A stretch of 64,000 nt of DNA from an uncultured Fidelibacterota bacterium (GTDB lineage Bacteria > Fidelibacterota > Marinisomatia > Marinisomatales > Marinisomataceae). This document shows positions 46,463 through 56,072 of the stretch, piece by piece; position 1 is the first letter of the stretch; each line of letters begins with the position of its first letter. The DNA lies in the NCBI GenBank assembly GCA_902525615.1, contig CABZHT010000002.1, positions 1 through 64,000 of the forward strand, written 5' to 3'. The notes beneath the pieces were generated by a model, which was not told where the DNA came from, searched no databases, and saw only the letters and a program-made list of their open reading frames with translations. Position numbers and translations under genes: made by a program.

Positions 46463-47399
46463 GGTAACTGAAAATTTCGAGCTTTACTTAAAGGCAACAG
46501 AATCTGCTGCCATAGCTGCTGCAAAACTCAGGGGAAATGGTGATGGAAAAGCTGCAGATAAGGTTGCAACTGAAGCTATGAGAAAAGTTCTTCAAGATTC
46601 AGAAGTACACACAAGAGTAGTGATTGGTGAAGGAGAAAGAGATGATGCACCAATGCTTTATATAGGCGAAGAGATGGGTAATCCTGAAAGTGATCTAAAA
46701 ATTGATATTGCAGTTGATCCTTTAGAATGTACCAATCATTGTGCTAAAGATTTACCTGATGCATTATCTGTCTTAGCTGCTGCACCAAGAGGAGCTTTAT
46801 TGAATGCTCCTGATACATATATGAACAAGTTGTGTGGCTCATCAAAATTAATAGGTCACATTGCTCTTGATAATTCAGTTGAAGACAATGTATCTTTAAC
46901 AGCAAAAGCATTACAAAAAAATATTTCTGAATTAAAAATTATAGTAATGGATAGAAATAGACACATTAATTTAATATCTACCTTAAAAGATTTAGGTATT
47001 CAACCAATCCTGATTGGAGATGGTGATGTTTCAGGGGGGTTAAAAGCAGCTGAAGGGTCGGTTGATTTGTTGTATGGAATAGGCGCAGCTCCAGAGGGAG
47101 TTATTACAGCTACTGCTGTAAAAGCTATGGGTGGTTTTTTTGAAGGAAGACTTCATTTTATAGATGACTCATTTAAGAAAAGGGCCTTGGAAATGTTAGG
47201 TAGTGATATAAATAATTTATGGTCAGCTGATGATCTTTGTAGATCCAGTGATTCTTTTTTTATTGCAAGTGGAGTTTGCTCAGGATGGATCCCTGGTGTT
47301 AAATTTGATGGCAATAAGGCTGAAGTAACCTCAAAAATTATTTTTGGCGATTCAAGTAAAACACAAATAATAACAAACGAATATATTTTAGGAGAATAA
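46455..47399 (+). CDS. glpX: class II fructose-1,6-bisphosphatase
   Basis: VVIGEGERDDAPMLYIGE, DPLECTNHC, GIGAAPEGVITATAVKAMGGFFEGRL. Confidence 0.95.
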   Translation: MSKVTENFELYLKATESAAIAAAKLRGNGDGKAADKVATEAMRKVLQDSEVHTRVVIGEGERDDAPMLYIGEEMGNPESDLKIDIAVDPLECTNHCAKDLPDALSVLAAAPRGALLNAPDTYMNKLCGSSKLIGHIALDNSVEDNVSLTAKALQKNISELKIIVMDRNRHINLISTLKDLGIQPILIGDGDVSGGLKAAEGSVDLLYGIGAAPEGVITATAVKAMGGFFEGRLHFIDDSFKKRALEMLGSDINNLWSADDLCRSSDSFFIASGVCSGWIPGVKFDGNKAEVTSKIIFGDSSKTQIITNEYILGE

Positions 47400-47400
47400 A

Positions 47401-48384
47401 ATGTCAGAATTGCACGCAGTTGCAAATAAAATGATTGAAAAAGGTAAAGGAATTTTAGCTGCTGATGAAAGCACGCCAACTTGCACTAAACGTTTTGAAA
47501 GTATTAATACAGATTCAACCGCAGAAAGCAGAAATTTTTACAGAAATATGCTTTTTACAACTGAAGATATTGAAAAATACATAAGCGGTGTCATTTTATT
47601 TGACGAGACTTTTCATCAATCAGAGCTATCTTCAGGATTAAAATTTCCAGAATATTTGACATCTAAAAATATATTACCTGGTATTAAAGTAGATCAGGGC
47701 TTGGAAGATTTTAGTCCTTATGAGAAACTAACTAAAGGCTTAGATGGTTTGTCAGAAAGGCTTGTGAAATACTATGCGCTAGGAGCACGATTTGCAAAAT
47801 GGCGAGCTGTAATCACACCTGGAGATAGTTTACCAACAGATGATTGTATACTAGCAAATGCAAAAAATCTTGCTAAGTATGCACAGGAATGTCATCAAGC
47901 GAATATCGTACCAATTGTTGAACCAGAAGTATTAATGGACGGAGGTCACACCATTGATGATTCTTTTAATATTACTTCAAGAACACTAAATATGGTTTTT
48001 GATCAGCTTGATAAGCATAATGTAAGCTTGCAAGGCATTGTACTTAAACCAAATATGATTCTTTCTGGTTATGCATGTTCTTATCAGGCTAGTATTGAAG
48101 AAGTTGCTGAAAAAACAGTTGATTGCTTGTCAGCACATGTACCATCAGAGGTCCCTGGAATAGCTTTTTTATCAGGGGGTCAATCTGATGAAGATGCTAC
48201 ATTGCATCTAAATGAAATGAACAAATATGAAACAGATTGGAATTTAACCTTTTCATATGGCAGAGCTCTTCAACAGCCAGCATTAAACGCTTGGTCCGGC
48301 AAAATAGAAAAGGTTGCTATTGCACAAGAGATATTTATTGAAAGAGCTAAAGCTAATAGCCTAGCTACAGTTGCAGGATTATAA
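47401..48384 (+). CDS. class I fructose-bisphosphate aldolase
   Basis: GKGILAADESTPTCTKRF, FAKWRAVI, VPIVEPEVLMDGGH, LKPNMILSG, FLSGGQSDEDAT. Confidence 0.96.
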   Translation: MSELHAVANKMIEKGKGILAADESTPTCTKRFESINTDSTAESRNFYRNMLFTTEDIEKYISGVILFDETFHQSELSSGLKFPEYLTSKNILPGIKVDQGLEDFSPYEKLTKGLDGLSERLVKYYALGARFAKWRAVITPGDSLPTDDCILANAKNLAKYAQECHQANIVPIVEPEVLMDGGHTIDDSFNITSRTLNMVFDQLDKHNVSLQGIVLKPNMILSGYACSYQASIEEVAEKTVDCLSAHVPSEVPGIAFLSGGQSDEDATLHLNEMNKYETDWNLTFSYGRALQQPALNAWSGKIEKVAIAQEIFIERAKANSLATVAGL

Positions 48385-48385
48385 T

Positions 48386-49003
48386 TTAGATTCTACTTTG
48401 AAAAACAAGAATAGTATTTGTTGAATCAATTATAAAATTATCTTCAAGTGATAAATTTCTAACTGCATCATCTGAAGGTTTTAAATGATAAGACAGTAAA
48501 GGATATTCCAAATTTTCTGAATTTACAATTGAGCTCCCTTTCATACAGAAAAGACTCACTTTTTGACCAGTAAATGATTCAAAATTTTTTTTATCTATGC
48601 AAGGGCTAATTACTGAAAAATCTGTAAAAGCTTTCCAAGAAATTTTCTCACCAAAATCACTTAATGTATAATAGTTTCCAAGAAAATGATCTTCACTCTC
48701 ACCAGATATTCCAAAAATAGAAATATTTAAAATATTTTTTTCAATACACCATTCCAAGGTTTTGCGAAAGTCAGTTTTGTTTTGATCTGGGGTTTCAACT
48801 AACTCTATATTTTTATTGTTAATATTTTCAAATGAATCCAGGTCTCCTACAATTACATCTGGGATAATTTCTAAATCAAAAAGTTTATTTGCTGATCCAT
48901 CTACAGCGATAATATAATCGGAATTAGTTATTTGATTAATTATAGCGTCATCAGTGGGCATTTGACCATTCAAAATCACTGACACATTTTTTTTCTCATT
49001 CAT
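48386..49003 (-). CDS. thiamine diphosphokinase
   Basis: IIAVDGSANKLFDLEIIPDVIVGDLDSFE, DQNKTDFRKTLEW, GISGESEDHFLGN. Confidence 0.88.
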   Translation of the reverse strand: MNEKKNVSVILNGQMPTDDAIINQITNSDYIIAVDGSANKLFDLEIIPDVIVGDLDSFENINNKNIELVETPDQNKTDFRKTLEWCIEKNILNISIFGISGESEDHFLGNYYTLSDFGEKISWKAFTDFSVISPCIDKKNFESFTGQKVSLFCMKGSSIVNSENLEYPLLSYHLKPSDDAVRNLSLEDNFIIDSTNTILVFQSRI

Positions 49004-49064
49004 ATTAAAGTTTACGAAAAGAATTGTAAATATTGTCCTTGATTAATATTATTGACAACTAAAA

Positions 49065-51215
49065 ATGAAAAAATTTTATTTATTAATTTTATTACTCAGT
49101 ATTTCTTTTTCTCAAGATATCAAATTTTTTGGAACGATTTTAGATACTGAAACAAACGAACCTATAATTGATGCTAATATAGTTTTCATAGAAAGCGATT
49201 TTGGATCTGTATCTGATTCAAATGGAAATTTTTCTGTTACAAATCTTCAAAAGCAAGAATTTGAAATTTTAATATCTGCAATTGGATACAAAGATATCAT
49301 AGTTTCAATAAATTTGATTAATCAGGATAGCTATGTTTTTGAATTAATTCCTGAACCAATACTATCAAGCGCCCTTAACGTAGTTGGAAGATTCCCCTCA
49401 AAACATCTTCCTTATTTTACTCAAAATATATCTAATGAAAAAATTTCGGATAATAATTATCAAACTATGTCTGAACTCTTTAGAAATATTGGAGGAGTAG
49501 ACGTTCAAACTGCACATGATAATGGTAGAAATGCAAATTTTTCCATTCGCGGATCATCTGATTATAAGCCAGGAGGATATAATAATAGAGTTTTAGTTCT
49601 TCTTGATGGATTTCAAATAAGTATGCCATACTCCGGTTCTATCGATTGGAATGCAATGCCGCTTGATTTTTTAGAACGTGTTGAAGTAGTCAAAGGTCCA
49701 GTTTCTTCGCTTTATGGTCAAAATTCAATGGGTGGAATAATTAATTTAGTTACTAAAAACTATTCTGATGAATTTTACAATGTCAAAGCTACTGTTGGAA
49801 GCTTTGATTCTAAAGATGTAAACCTTACCATGAGCAATATAACTGATAATATTTCTTACACAGCACTGCTGCAACATAAAAAAGGAAATGGTCATAGATT
49901 TAATGCTCAATATGAACAAAACAATTTTTATACAAAAATATTTAATAAGAAACAGGATTTATCGGTATCATTAATAGCAAATAAATCTGTAAATGGTCAA
50001 CCTGGTTTTTACATTGAAGACAGACCTAGCTTGACTTCTTATAGGATTTCCAATAGAGATTCAGTTTATTTACAATTATTTAAAAAACAAACTTTGGATG
50101 ATAATAATAATATTGTTTATTCACTTAGTATGAATCATTTCTACACAAATTATTTTGATAAAGACGATACTCCTATAGAAGAAATTCAAGAACAAACATT
50201 TTACAATGATATAAGCTTAAATCTTAGAGCAGAATACCAAAAATTAATTAATAATAAATTATATTTGATCTTTGGTTCTGATCTTATTTTGGAACAATCT
50301 GATATCTCAATTTATAAAAATATTTATGATGACTTAAAACAAGTTACAGGTGGATTTTTTGCACAAAATAGAATTCAATTAAACGAAAGATTGCTTTTAG
50401 GATTAGGATTAAGATTTGATTATAGAAATGTTGATAGGGGAAATGAATTTAGCTACAAGTCATTTAGCGATGTTTCACCAAAAATTAATTTAACCTTTAA
50501 AAGAGATAATTTTTCAACATGGAATTTTGCATTAAGTAAGGGCTTTAGATCTCCTTCTTTATCTGAACTATTTTTACAATATGAATCTGATTATGGATTA
50601 AATACACAAGGAAATCCAAATCTTAAACCTGAGCAACTTTATGGACTAGATATATCCTTTGATCGTTCAAATAAATCTAATCTTACCTATTCCGTAAGTA
50701 CATTTTATTATAAATATGAAGACATGATTGATTTTGTCTATGGTTTGCCTGTATTAGCACTTAATAGATCTGATATAAGTTCATGCGGCTTGGAATCTAA
50801 TATATCGTATCAACTAAATACAAATTTTAATCTAGATTTGGGTTATACATATCTTAGAGTGAATGATATAAATGATATTGATCCTATTCTTTATAGACCA
50901 AATCACAAGCTTATATCAAGCATAAAGTATAAGTCAAATAATATAAGACATATTATTTCTATGAGATATCAGTCTGATCAAGATTATCAAGATTTCTTAA
51001 GCGATGAAAGGGAGTATGAGGGGAGTGAAATAAAATTTCCAATTGAACAACTTGATTCCCTAATTTTATTTAATTACATAGGTAGCTATGAGTTAAATAA
51101 TAGAGATAAGATATCTCTTAAAATATCCAACTTATTTAATAAGCAATATGAATTAATTCAAGATTTCCCAATGCCGGGTAGAACGATTAGTTTGATGTAC
51201 GATAAAACATTTTAG
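49065..51215 (+). CDS. TonB-dependent receptor with carboxypeptidase-like N-terminus
   Basis: GTILDTETNEPIIDANIVFIESDFGSVSDSNGNF, plug NIGGVDVQTAHDNGRNANFSIRGSSD, LERVEVVKGPVSSLYGQNSMGGIINLVTK. Confidence 0.95.
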   Translation: MKKFYLLILLLSISFSQDIKFFGTILDTETNEPIIDANIVFIESDFGSVSDSNGNFSVTNLQKQEFEILISAIGYKDIIVSINLINQDSYVFELIPEPILSSALNVVGRFPSKHLPYFTQNISNEKISDNNYQTMSELFRNIGGVDVQTAHDNGRNANFSIRGSSDYKPGGYNNRVLVLLDGFQISMPYSGSIDWNAMPLDFLERVEVVKGPVSSLYGQNSMGGIINLVTKNYSDEFYNVKATVGSFDSKDVNLTMSNITDNISYTALLQHKKGNGHRFNAQYEQNNFYTKIFNKKQDLSVSLIANKSVNGQPGFYIEDRPSLTSYRISNRDSVYLQLFKKQTLDDNNNIVYSLSMNHFYTNYFDKDDTPIEEIQEQTFYNDISLNLRAEYQKLINNKLYLIFGSDLILEQSDISIYKNIYDDLKQVTGGFFAQNRIQLNERLLLGLGLRFDYRNVDRGNEFSYKSFSDVSPKINLTFKRDNFSTWNFALSKGFRSPSLSELFLQYESDYGLNTQGNPNLKPEQLYGLDISFDRSNKSNLTYSVSTFYYKYEDMIDFVYGLPVLALNRSDISSCGLESNISYQLNTNFNLDLGYTYLRVNDINDIDPILYRPNHKLISSIKYKSNNIRHIISMRYQSDQDYQDFLSDEREYEGSEIKFPIEQLDSLILFNYIGSYELNNRDKISLKISNLFNKQYELIQDFPMPGRTISLMYDKTF

Positions 51216-51245
51216 TCTTTTGAGACTTAATCTCAATAAATTTGC

Positions 51246-51274
51246 TTGACCTAAATTCTTTTCGTTATTATAAT
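51246..51274 (+). promoter_or_regulatory. sigma70-type promoter
   Basis: TTGACC-N17-TATAAT, followed by aaagggg SD at the 51300 CDS. Confidence 0.65.
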
Positions 51275-51299
51275 TCGCTTAACTTATAAAGGGGAAAAA

Positions 51300-51785
51300 A
51301 TGAATATCATAAAAAAACTATCATTATTTACCATTGTTTGTTCAATGTTATTTCTGGTTTCTTGCGAGGATGATTCAAATGATCCAGCAACCTCAGGAAC
51401 ATTGAATATTACAATTAATGTTACAAATCCTGATTCATGGCCTGCTGAGGGAACAGTATTTTGTTCTTTAGATAAGACATGGCCTCCATCTGGAGCACCG
51501 TATAAATCTGTTGTTTTACAGAGTGCACAGGTGCAAAATGGACAAATTTCTTTAGTATTTGAAGATTTAGACTTTGATACTTATAAATTATTATCAGTAT
51601 CATGGTTAGATCCAAATAACTCTAATCCTGCTTGCAATCAAGCAGTATGGGGAACACACAGTGGAAGCATTCAAGCTTTTTATGCTGATGCAGTACCTTT
51701 TACTTTTAGTGCAGAAAACTCTGAATTAAGTCTAGTAGTGAGTGCAGTAGCTAATACTGTAACACCTGATTGTCCTCCAGGATAA
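51300..51785 (+). CDS. hypothetical lipoprotein
   Basis: LFLVSC lipobox; beta-rich domain following TonB receptor. Confidence 0.65.
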   Translation: MNIIKKLSLFTIVCSMLFLVSCEDDSNDPATSGTLNITINVTNPDSWPAEGTVFCSLDKTWPPSGAPYKSVVLQSAQVQNGQISLVFEDLDFDTYKLLSVSWLDPNNSNPACNQAVWGTHSGSIQAFYADAVPFTFSAENSELSLVVSAVANTVTPDCPPG

Positions 51786-51798
51786 GGAATTGATAATA

Positions 51799-51830
51799 AA
51801 AAAAGGCGAATATTTCATTCGCCTTTTTTT
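51799..51830. terminator. bidirectional intrinsic terminator
   Basis: aaaaaaGGCGAAT-atttc-ATTCGCCttttttt between convergent genes. Confidence 0.85.
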
Positions 51831-52431
51831 ACTTTAATTTATCTGAAACAAAACTCCAATTTATAGAATTGTCTAGAATTGCTTTAACATAATCTGGGCG
51901 AACATTTTTATAATCTAAATAGTATGCATGTTCCCAAACATCAATTCCCATTAGAGCATGTTTTCCATGGGCTAGAGGATTCTCACCATTTGGTGTTCCC
52001 ATGATTTCCAAAGATGAATCATTTTGAACTAACCAGCACCAACCACTTCCAAAAACTCCAACTGACTGTTGAACGAATTGATCTTTGAAAGAATCAAAAT
52101 CTCCAAATGAGCTTTCAATCATTGTATGAAGCCTACCGCTAGGAGCAGTTTCGCCTCCTGGTTTCATTTGATCCCAGTAAAGGATATGGTTCCATGCTTG
52201 TCCAGCATTGTTAAAAATCTTCTGTTCTTTATCCTTAAAACTTTCAACAACTACATCTTCAAGGCTCATATCATTATATTTGGTTCCCTCAGCTAAGGTA
52301 TTCAACATATTAAAGTATGCTTGATGATGTTTACCATAATGCAGCTGAATGGTATCAGATGATATGACTGGAGACAAGTTATTTTCTCCAAAAGGTAATG
52401 GAGGAAGATTAAATTTTTTTGCATCGTTCAT
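51829..52431 (-). CDS. sodB: Fe/Mn superoxide dismutase
   Basis: LHYGKHHQAYFNMLN, NNAGQAWNHILYWDQM, GSGWCWLV, DVWEHAYYLDYKNVRPDYV. Confidence 0.96.
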   Translation of the reverse strand: MNDAKKFNLPPLPFGENNLSPVISSDTIQLHYGKHHQAYFNMLNTLAEGTKYNDMSLEDVVVESFKDKEQKIFNNAGQAWNHILYWDQMKPGGETAPSGRLHTMIESSFGDFDSFKDQFVQQSVGVFGSGWCWLVQNDSSLEIMGTPNGENPLAHGKHALMGIDVWEHAYYLDYKNVRPDYVKAILDNSINWSFVSDKLK

Positions 52432-52512
52432 AAAAAACTCCTTTTAATCAAATTTTAATTCATAAATTTAATTCCAATTTAATTGATATAATAAACATAA
52501 ATAGGGAAAAAT

Positions 52513-53013
52513 ATGGCAAAAGTAAAATTAGGTGACTTTGAAGTAACATTAAATGGTGAATTACCAGAGGTAGGTAGTCAATTACCAGATTTTTTATTAG
52601 CAGATGGTGATTTAAAGAATGTTGGCTTAAAACAGTTTAAAGGAAAAAGATTAGTTTTAAATATTTTTCCAAGCATGAGTACTCCAGTGTGTTCAGCTGC
52701 AGCAGTAAAATTTAATGCTTTAGCAAGCCAGTTTGAAAATACAGTTATTTTATGTATTTCTAGAGATTTAGGATTTAGCCATAAACAGTTTTGTATTAAT
52801 CATAATCTAAATGATATAGTCTTTTTATCAGACATGAGAAATGAAGATTTTGCTAATAATTTTGGGATTCTTCATACAAACGGAAAATTTCAAGGGCTAC
52901 TTGCTAGATCAGTAATTGTTACAGACTCTAATCATGAGATTGTTCATACACAGCTTGTTGAACAGACAGGGCATGAGCCTGATTATGATAATGTGGTTGA
53001 ATTACTTACTTAG
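52513..53013 (+). CDS. tpx: thiol peroxidase
   Basis: NIFPSMSTPVCSAAAVKFN (peroxidatic Cys), SRDLGFSHKQFC, LLARSVIVTD. Confidence 0.93.
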   Translation: MAKVKLGDFEVTLNGELPEVGSQLPDFLLADGDLKNVGLKQFKGKRLVLNIFPSMSTPVCSAAAVKFNALASQFENTVILCISRDLGFSHKQFCINHNLNDIVFLSDMRNEDFANNFGILHTNGKFQGLLARSVIVTDSNHEIVHTQLVEQTGHEPDYDNVVELLT

Positions 53014-53899
53014 TAATAAGAACGGGACAATTACATTTTTGCGCAATACTTAAAGGCTTACTTCCAAAAAAGTATTTCATAATTGGATTTTTTGGAGAAA
53101 CTCCAAGAATTACAATACTATTATCTTTTGCGTAATTCACAATTGAATTTACCGCAGAGCCGTCAATTAATTTTGTTGTAGTTTGAATTCTATTTTTTGA
53201 AAACTTTTCTTTTGTTTTCTTCAGTATTTTTTCTACTTCTTCAATCGATTTTTTCCCTTCTGGAACCGAAACTATTTCAACATTGAGTTTATAAGATTTT
53301 GCAAAATTTATAGCAGTTTCTATAGCCATATCTGAACCCTTAGAATCATTTACCGGTAGGAGTATTTTATACTTTTTATTAACAGAATAATTTTTGACAA
53401 CAAAAACTGAACTATCGATAAATTGAACCAATTTTTGATGAATCCCTTTATTTCCACTGCCACCAATTATGGTTATATCATGCTTATTTGTTTCTACTTC
53501 ATCTTTTAGTTGTTCAATTATTTCACCTGTGCGCATGATTAAATCAATTTTATCTGACTGTTGTCCTTTTAGTAATACTTTCATTCTCGAATTTTCTTCA
53601 TCAACTAGAAGGTAATCATCAAATTTATTCGAGTCTTTTTCTTCAATATATTTTTTTGATATCAAAAAATCGTATGCCCACTCAAGCGTTCTAATTCCAG
53701 GCCTATAAAGTTCTCTATCATCCAAATTTTGATGTACTACGCTTACATCTTTTTCTGAAAATTGACTTATTTTTTTACCAACATATGCAATTGTTGTTGA
53801 CGACTTAAACGAATTTGCAATTTTCATTCCAAGATCTAAAGTAGGTTTTGAGAATTCTCTTCCACCAATAGCAATTAAAATTTTCATAGCGTTACCCAA
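53006..53899 (-). CDS. universal stress protein (two UspA-like domains)
   Basis: KILIAIGGREFSKPTLDLGMKIA..., KILLPVNDSKGSDMAIETAINFA...VILGVSPKNPIMKYFFGSKPLSIAQKCNCPVLI. Confidence 0.85.
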   Translation of the reverse strand: MGNAMKILIAIGGREFSKPTLDLGMKIANSFKSSTTIAYVGKKISQFSEKDVSVVHQNLDDRELYRPGIRTLEWAYDFLISKKYIEEKDSNKFDDYLLVDEENSRMKVLLKGQQSDKIDLIMRTGEIIEQLKDEVETNKHDITIIGGSGNKGIHQKLVQFIDSSVFVVKNYSVNKKYKILLPVNDSKGSDMAIETAINFAKSYKLNVEIVSVPEGKKSIEEVEKILKKTKEKFSKNRIQTTTKLIDGSAVNSIVNYAKDNSIVILGVSPKNPIMKYFFGSKPLSIAQKCNCPVLITK

Positions 53900-55293
53900 T
53901 AAAATTGTGACATTAAATACAAAATAATAATCGAAATACTAAACATCAATATTCCAACTCTAAAAAACATTTTAGTCGAAACTAGTCCAGTAGAGTAAAT
54001 AATCATTGCTGTTGGAGATGAAATTACTGTTAGGAATGAAAACCCTGAGGCTATTGCTGAAGAAAGAGCAAAGGAAATATCTGTTGGATGCAGTTCAATA
54101 GCCATTGGTCCAATTAAAGATACAGTAGCTGAGCTAGTAAAAAAGTTGGCAGTAAGTCCTGATAAAACCGCCATAATTGACCAACTTACATTCATTGAAT
54201 TTGAAGGCAAAGTTGCTAACAATTCATTGAATTTTAAAACTAGCCATGATGATGCGCCTGTTTCATTTATTTGAAACCCTAGGGAAATTGTGGCTGCAAA
54301 AAGAAGAATGACTCCCCAGTTTGTATTTTTATTTATTTCTTCCCATGAAATCATTCCAAAAATCATAAACGTTAATGCTCCAGCAAGTGCAATGATTCCT
54401 AAGCCATAAATATCATTAAAAGCAAACCAGCTTGAAACAATACCAACGATGATTAAACATGAAAAAAGATGATTTATATTTTTTTTCACGTCTGTTTTAC
54501 CAATATTTTTTTTGAATCCTCGCATTTTAATGTTGTTCAATGAAGATGGAAAAGTAAATTGAAGCACAAAATAGGCCACAACTAACTGAATCATTAAAAT
54601 CGGATATGCGTGCTTCATCCATTTCCAATAATCAATACTGACATTACTAAATTCTTGAAGATAGTTAATCATAATAACATTTCTAGCACCACCTGATGGT
54701 GTTCCAATTGATCCAATAATTGTACCGTAAGCGATTGAAAATAAAGTAAGCAGTACAGCATTTTTTCCATCTGCTTTTTGAGTATCAATGTTTTTTATAA
54801 CTGATAGGCCAATCGGTAGCATAATTGCAATAACTGTATGCTCTCCCAAGAAAGAAGACAGAATAGCAGAGATTGTCATTAGTCCTGCTAAAAACATTCT
54901 TTTGCTTTTGCCAAAAATTTTAATAATCATTTTTGCTAATCGTATATCTAATCCTTGATGTACAATTGCAATAGCAAACATTAATGAACCCATTACAAAT
55001 AATACTGCATCATTCATAAATGAAGAGGCTACAACATCTGGAGGTGCAACTTCTAGAACAACTTGCAAAACTAACGTGAGTAATGCAATGGCTGGAAATG
55101 GTATGGGTTCAAATGTTACAAGCATAAAAACGAGCAAAAGTATAATTAAGCTGTGATAGGCTGGAACTGTAAGTCCAACTGGCGTGGATAAATTTAAAAG
55201 AAATATTGAAATGACTATACTATACACAAACCATTTTTTTTGAGAAAACCAGAAAAGAATTGATGAAGAAATAACTTTATATGATTCGTTCAT
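53884..55293 (-). CDS. SLC13/DASS-family anion symporter
   Basis: SSFLGEHTVIAIMLPIGLSVI, IGTPSGGARNVIMI, NFFTSSATVSLIGPM; about 12 TM helices. Confidence 0.87.
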   Translation of the reverse strand: MNESYKVISSSILFWFSQKKWFVYSIVISIFLLNLSTPVGLTVPAYHSLIILLLVFMLVTFEPIPFPAIALLTLVLQVVLEVAPPDVVASSFMNDAVLFVMGSLMFAIAIVHQGLDIRLAKMIIKIFGKSKRMFLAGLMTISAILSSFLGEHTVIAIMLPIGLSVIKNIDTQKADGKNAVLLTLFSIAYGTIIGSIGTPSGGARNVIMINYLQEFSNVSIDYWKWMKHAYPILMIQLVVAYFVLQFTFPSSLNNIKMRGFKKNIGKTDVKKNINHLFSCLIIVGIVSSWFAFNDIYGLGIIALAGALTFMIFGMISWEEINKNTNWGVILLFAATISLGFQINETGASSWLVLKFNELLATLPSNSMNVSWSIMAVLSGLTANFFTSSATVSLIGPMAIELHPTDISFALSSAIASGFSFLTVISSPTAMIIYSTGLVSTKMFFRVGILMFSISIIILYLMSQFYWVTL

Positions 55294-55424
55294 GAATTTG
55301 AATTTATCATAATTAATTAAAAAAAGTTAATACTTAAGTTTTATCTCTTGACTGAAGACCATTATAGACGTAATGTTTACACATAATTTTATAAAAATTA
55401 TTAAAGTTTTTTATAATTGTTAAA

Positions 55425-56072
55425 ATGCAAATATTTCCAAGATGGACAAATAATTTTCCAGGAATTTTCCTGATAGCAGTTTTTCTGCTAATTTTTTCGT
55501 TATCTTCTTTTATTTGGTATTACGGATCTCCTTATTATACAGATGTTGGTTATGCGCCAACTCAACCAGTTCCATATAGTCATAAATTGCACGCCGGTGA
55601 TATGGGTATTGACTGCCGCTATTGTCATGTTGGTGTTGAGCAAGGTTATTCAGCAGTAATACCTCCAACTGAAACATGTATGGGCTGTCATACTTATGTA
55701 AAAACTGATAGCGAGAAATTGAAATTAGTAAGAGAAAGTTGGGAAACTGGAAAACCAATTGAATGGATAAAAGTTCACATGCTTCCAGAATACGCTTATT
55801 TTAATCACAGCGTTCATGTTAATTCTGGAGTAGCTTGTATATCTTGTCATGGAAATATTGCAGAAATGGAAGTTGTTTATCAAGTCCAACCTTTAAGTAT
55901 GGATTGGTGTTTAGATTGTCATAGATCTGATGCACCTGAAGTAAGACCTGTAAGTGAAGTAACCAATATGTATTGGACTCCACCTGCAGATTATGATCAA
56001 TTTGTTTCATCGTGGGTAGCAGAACATGGTGAAGAAAGACCTGTTGAGGATTGTCAAAAATGTCACAGATAG
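55425..56072 (+). CDS. actA: alternative complex III subunit A, pentaheme cytochrome c
   Basis: Five CxxCH motifs (CRYCH, CMGCH, CISCH, CLDCH, CQKCH) and N-terminal TM; first gene of act order. Confidence 0.93.
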   Translation: MQIFPRWTNNFPGIFLIAVFLLIFSLSSFIWYYGSPYYTDVGYAPTQPVPYSHKLHAGDMGIDCRYCHVGVEQGYSAVIPPTETCMGCHTYVKTDSEKLKLVRESWETGKPIEWIKVHMLPEYAYFNHSVHVNSGVACISCHGNIAEMEVVYQVQPLSMDWCLDCHRSDAPEVRPVSEVTNMYWTPPADYDQFVSSWVAEHGEERPVEDCQKCHR

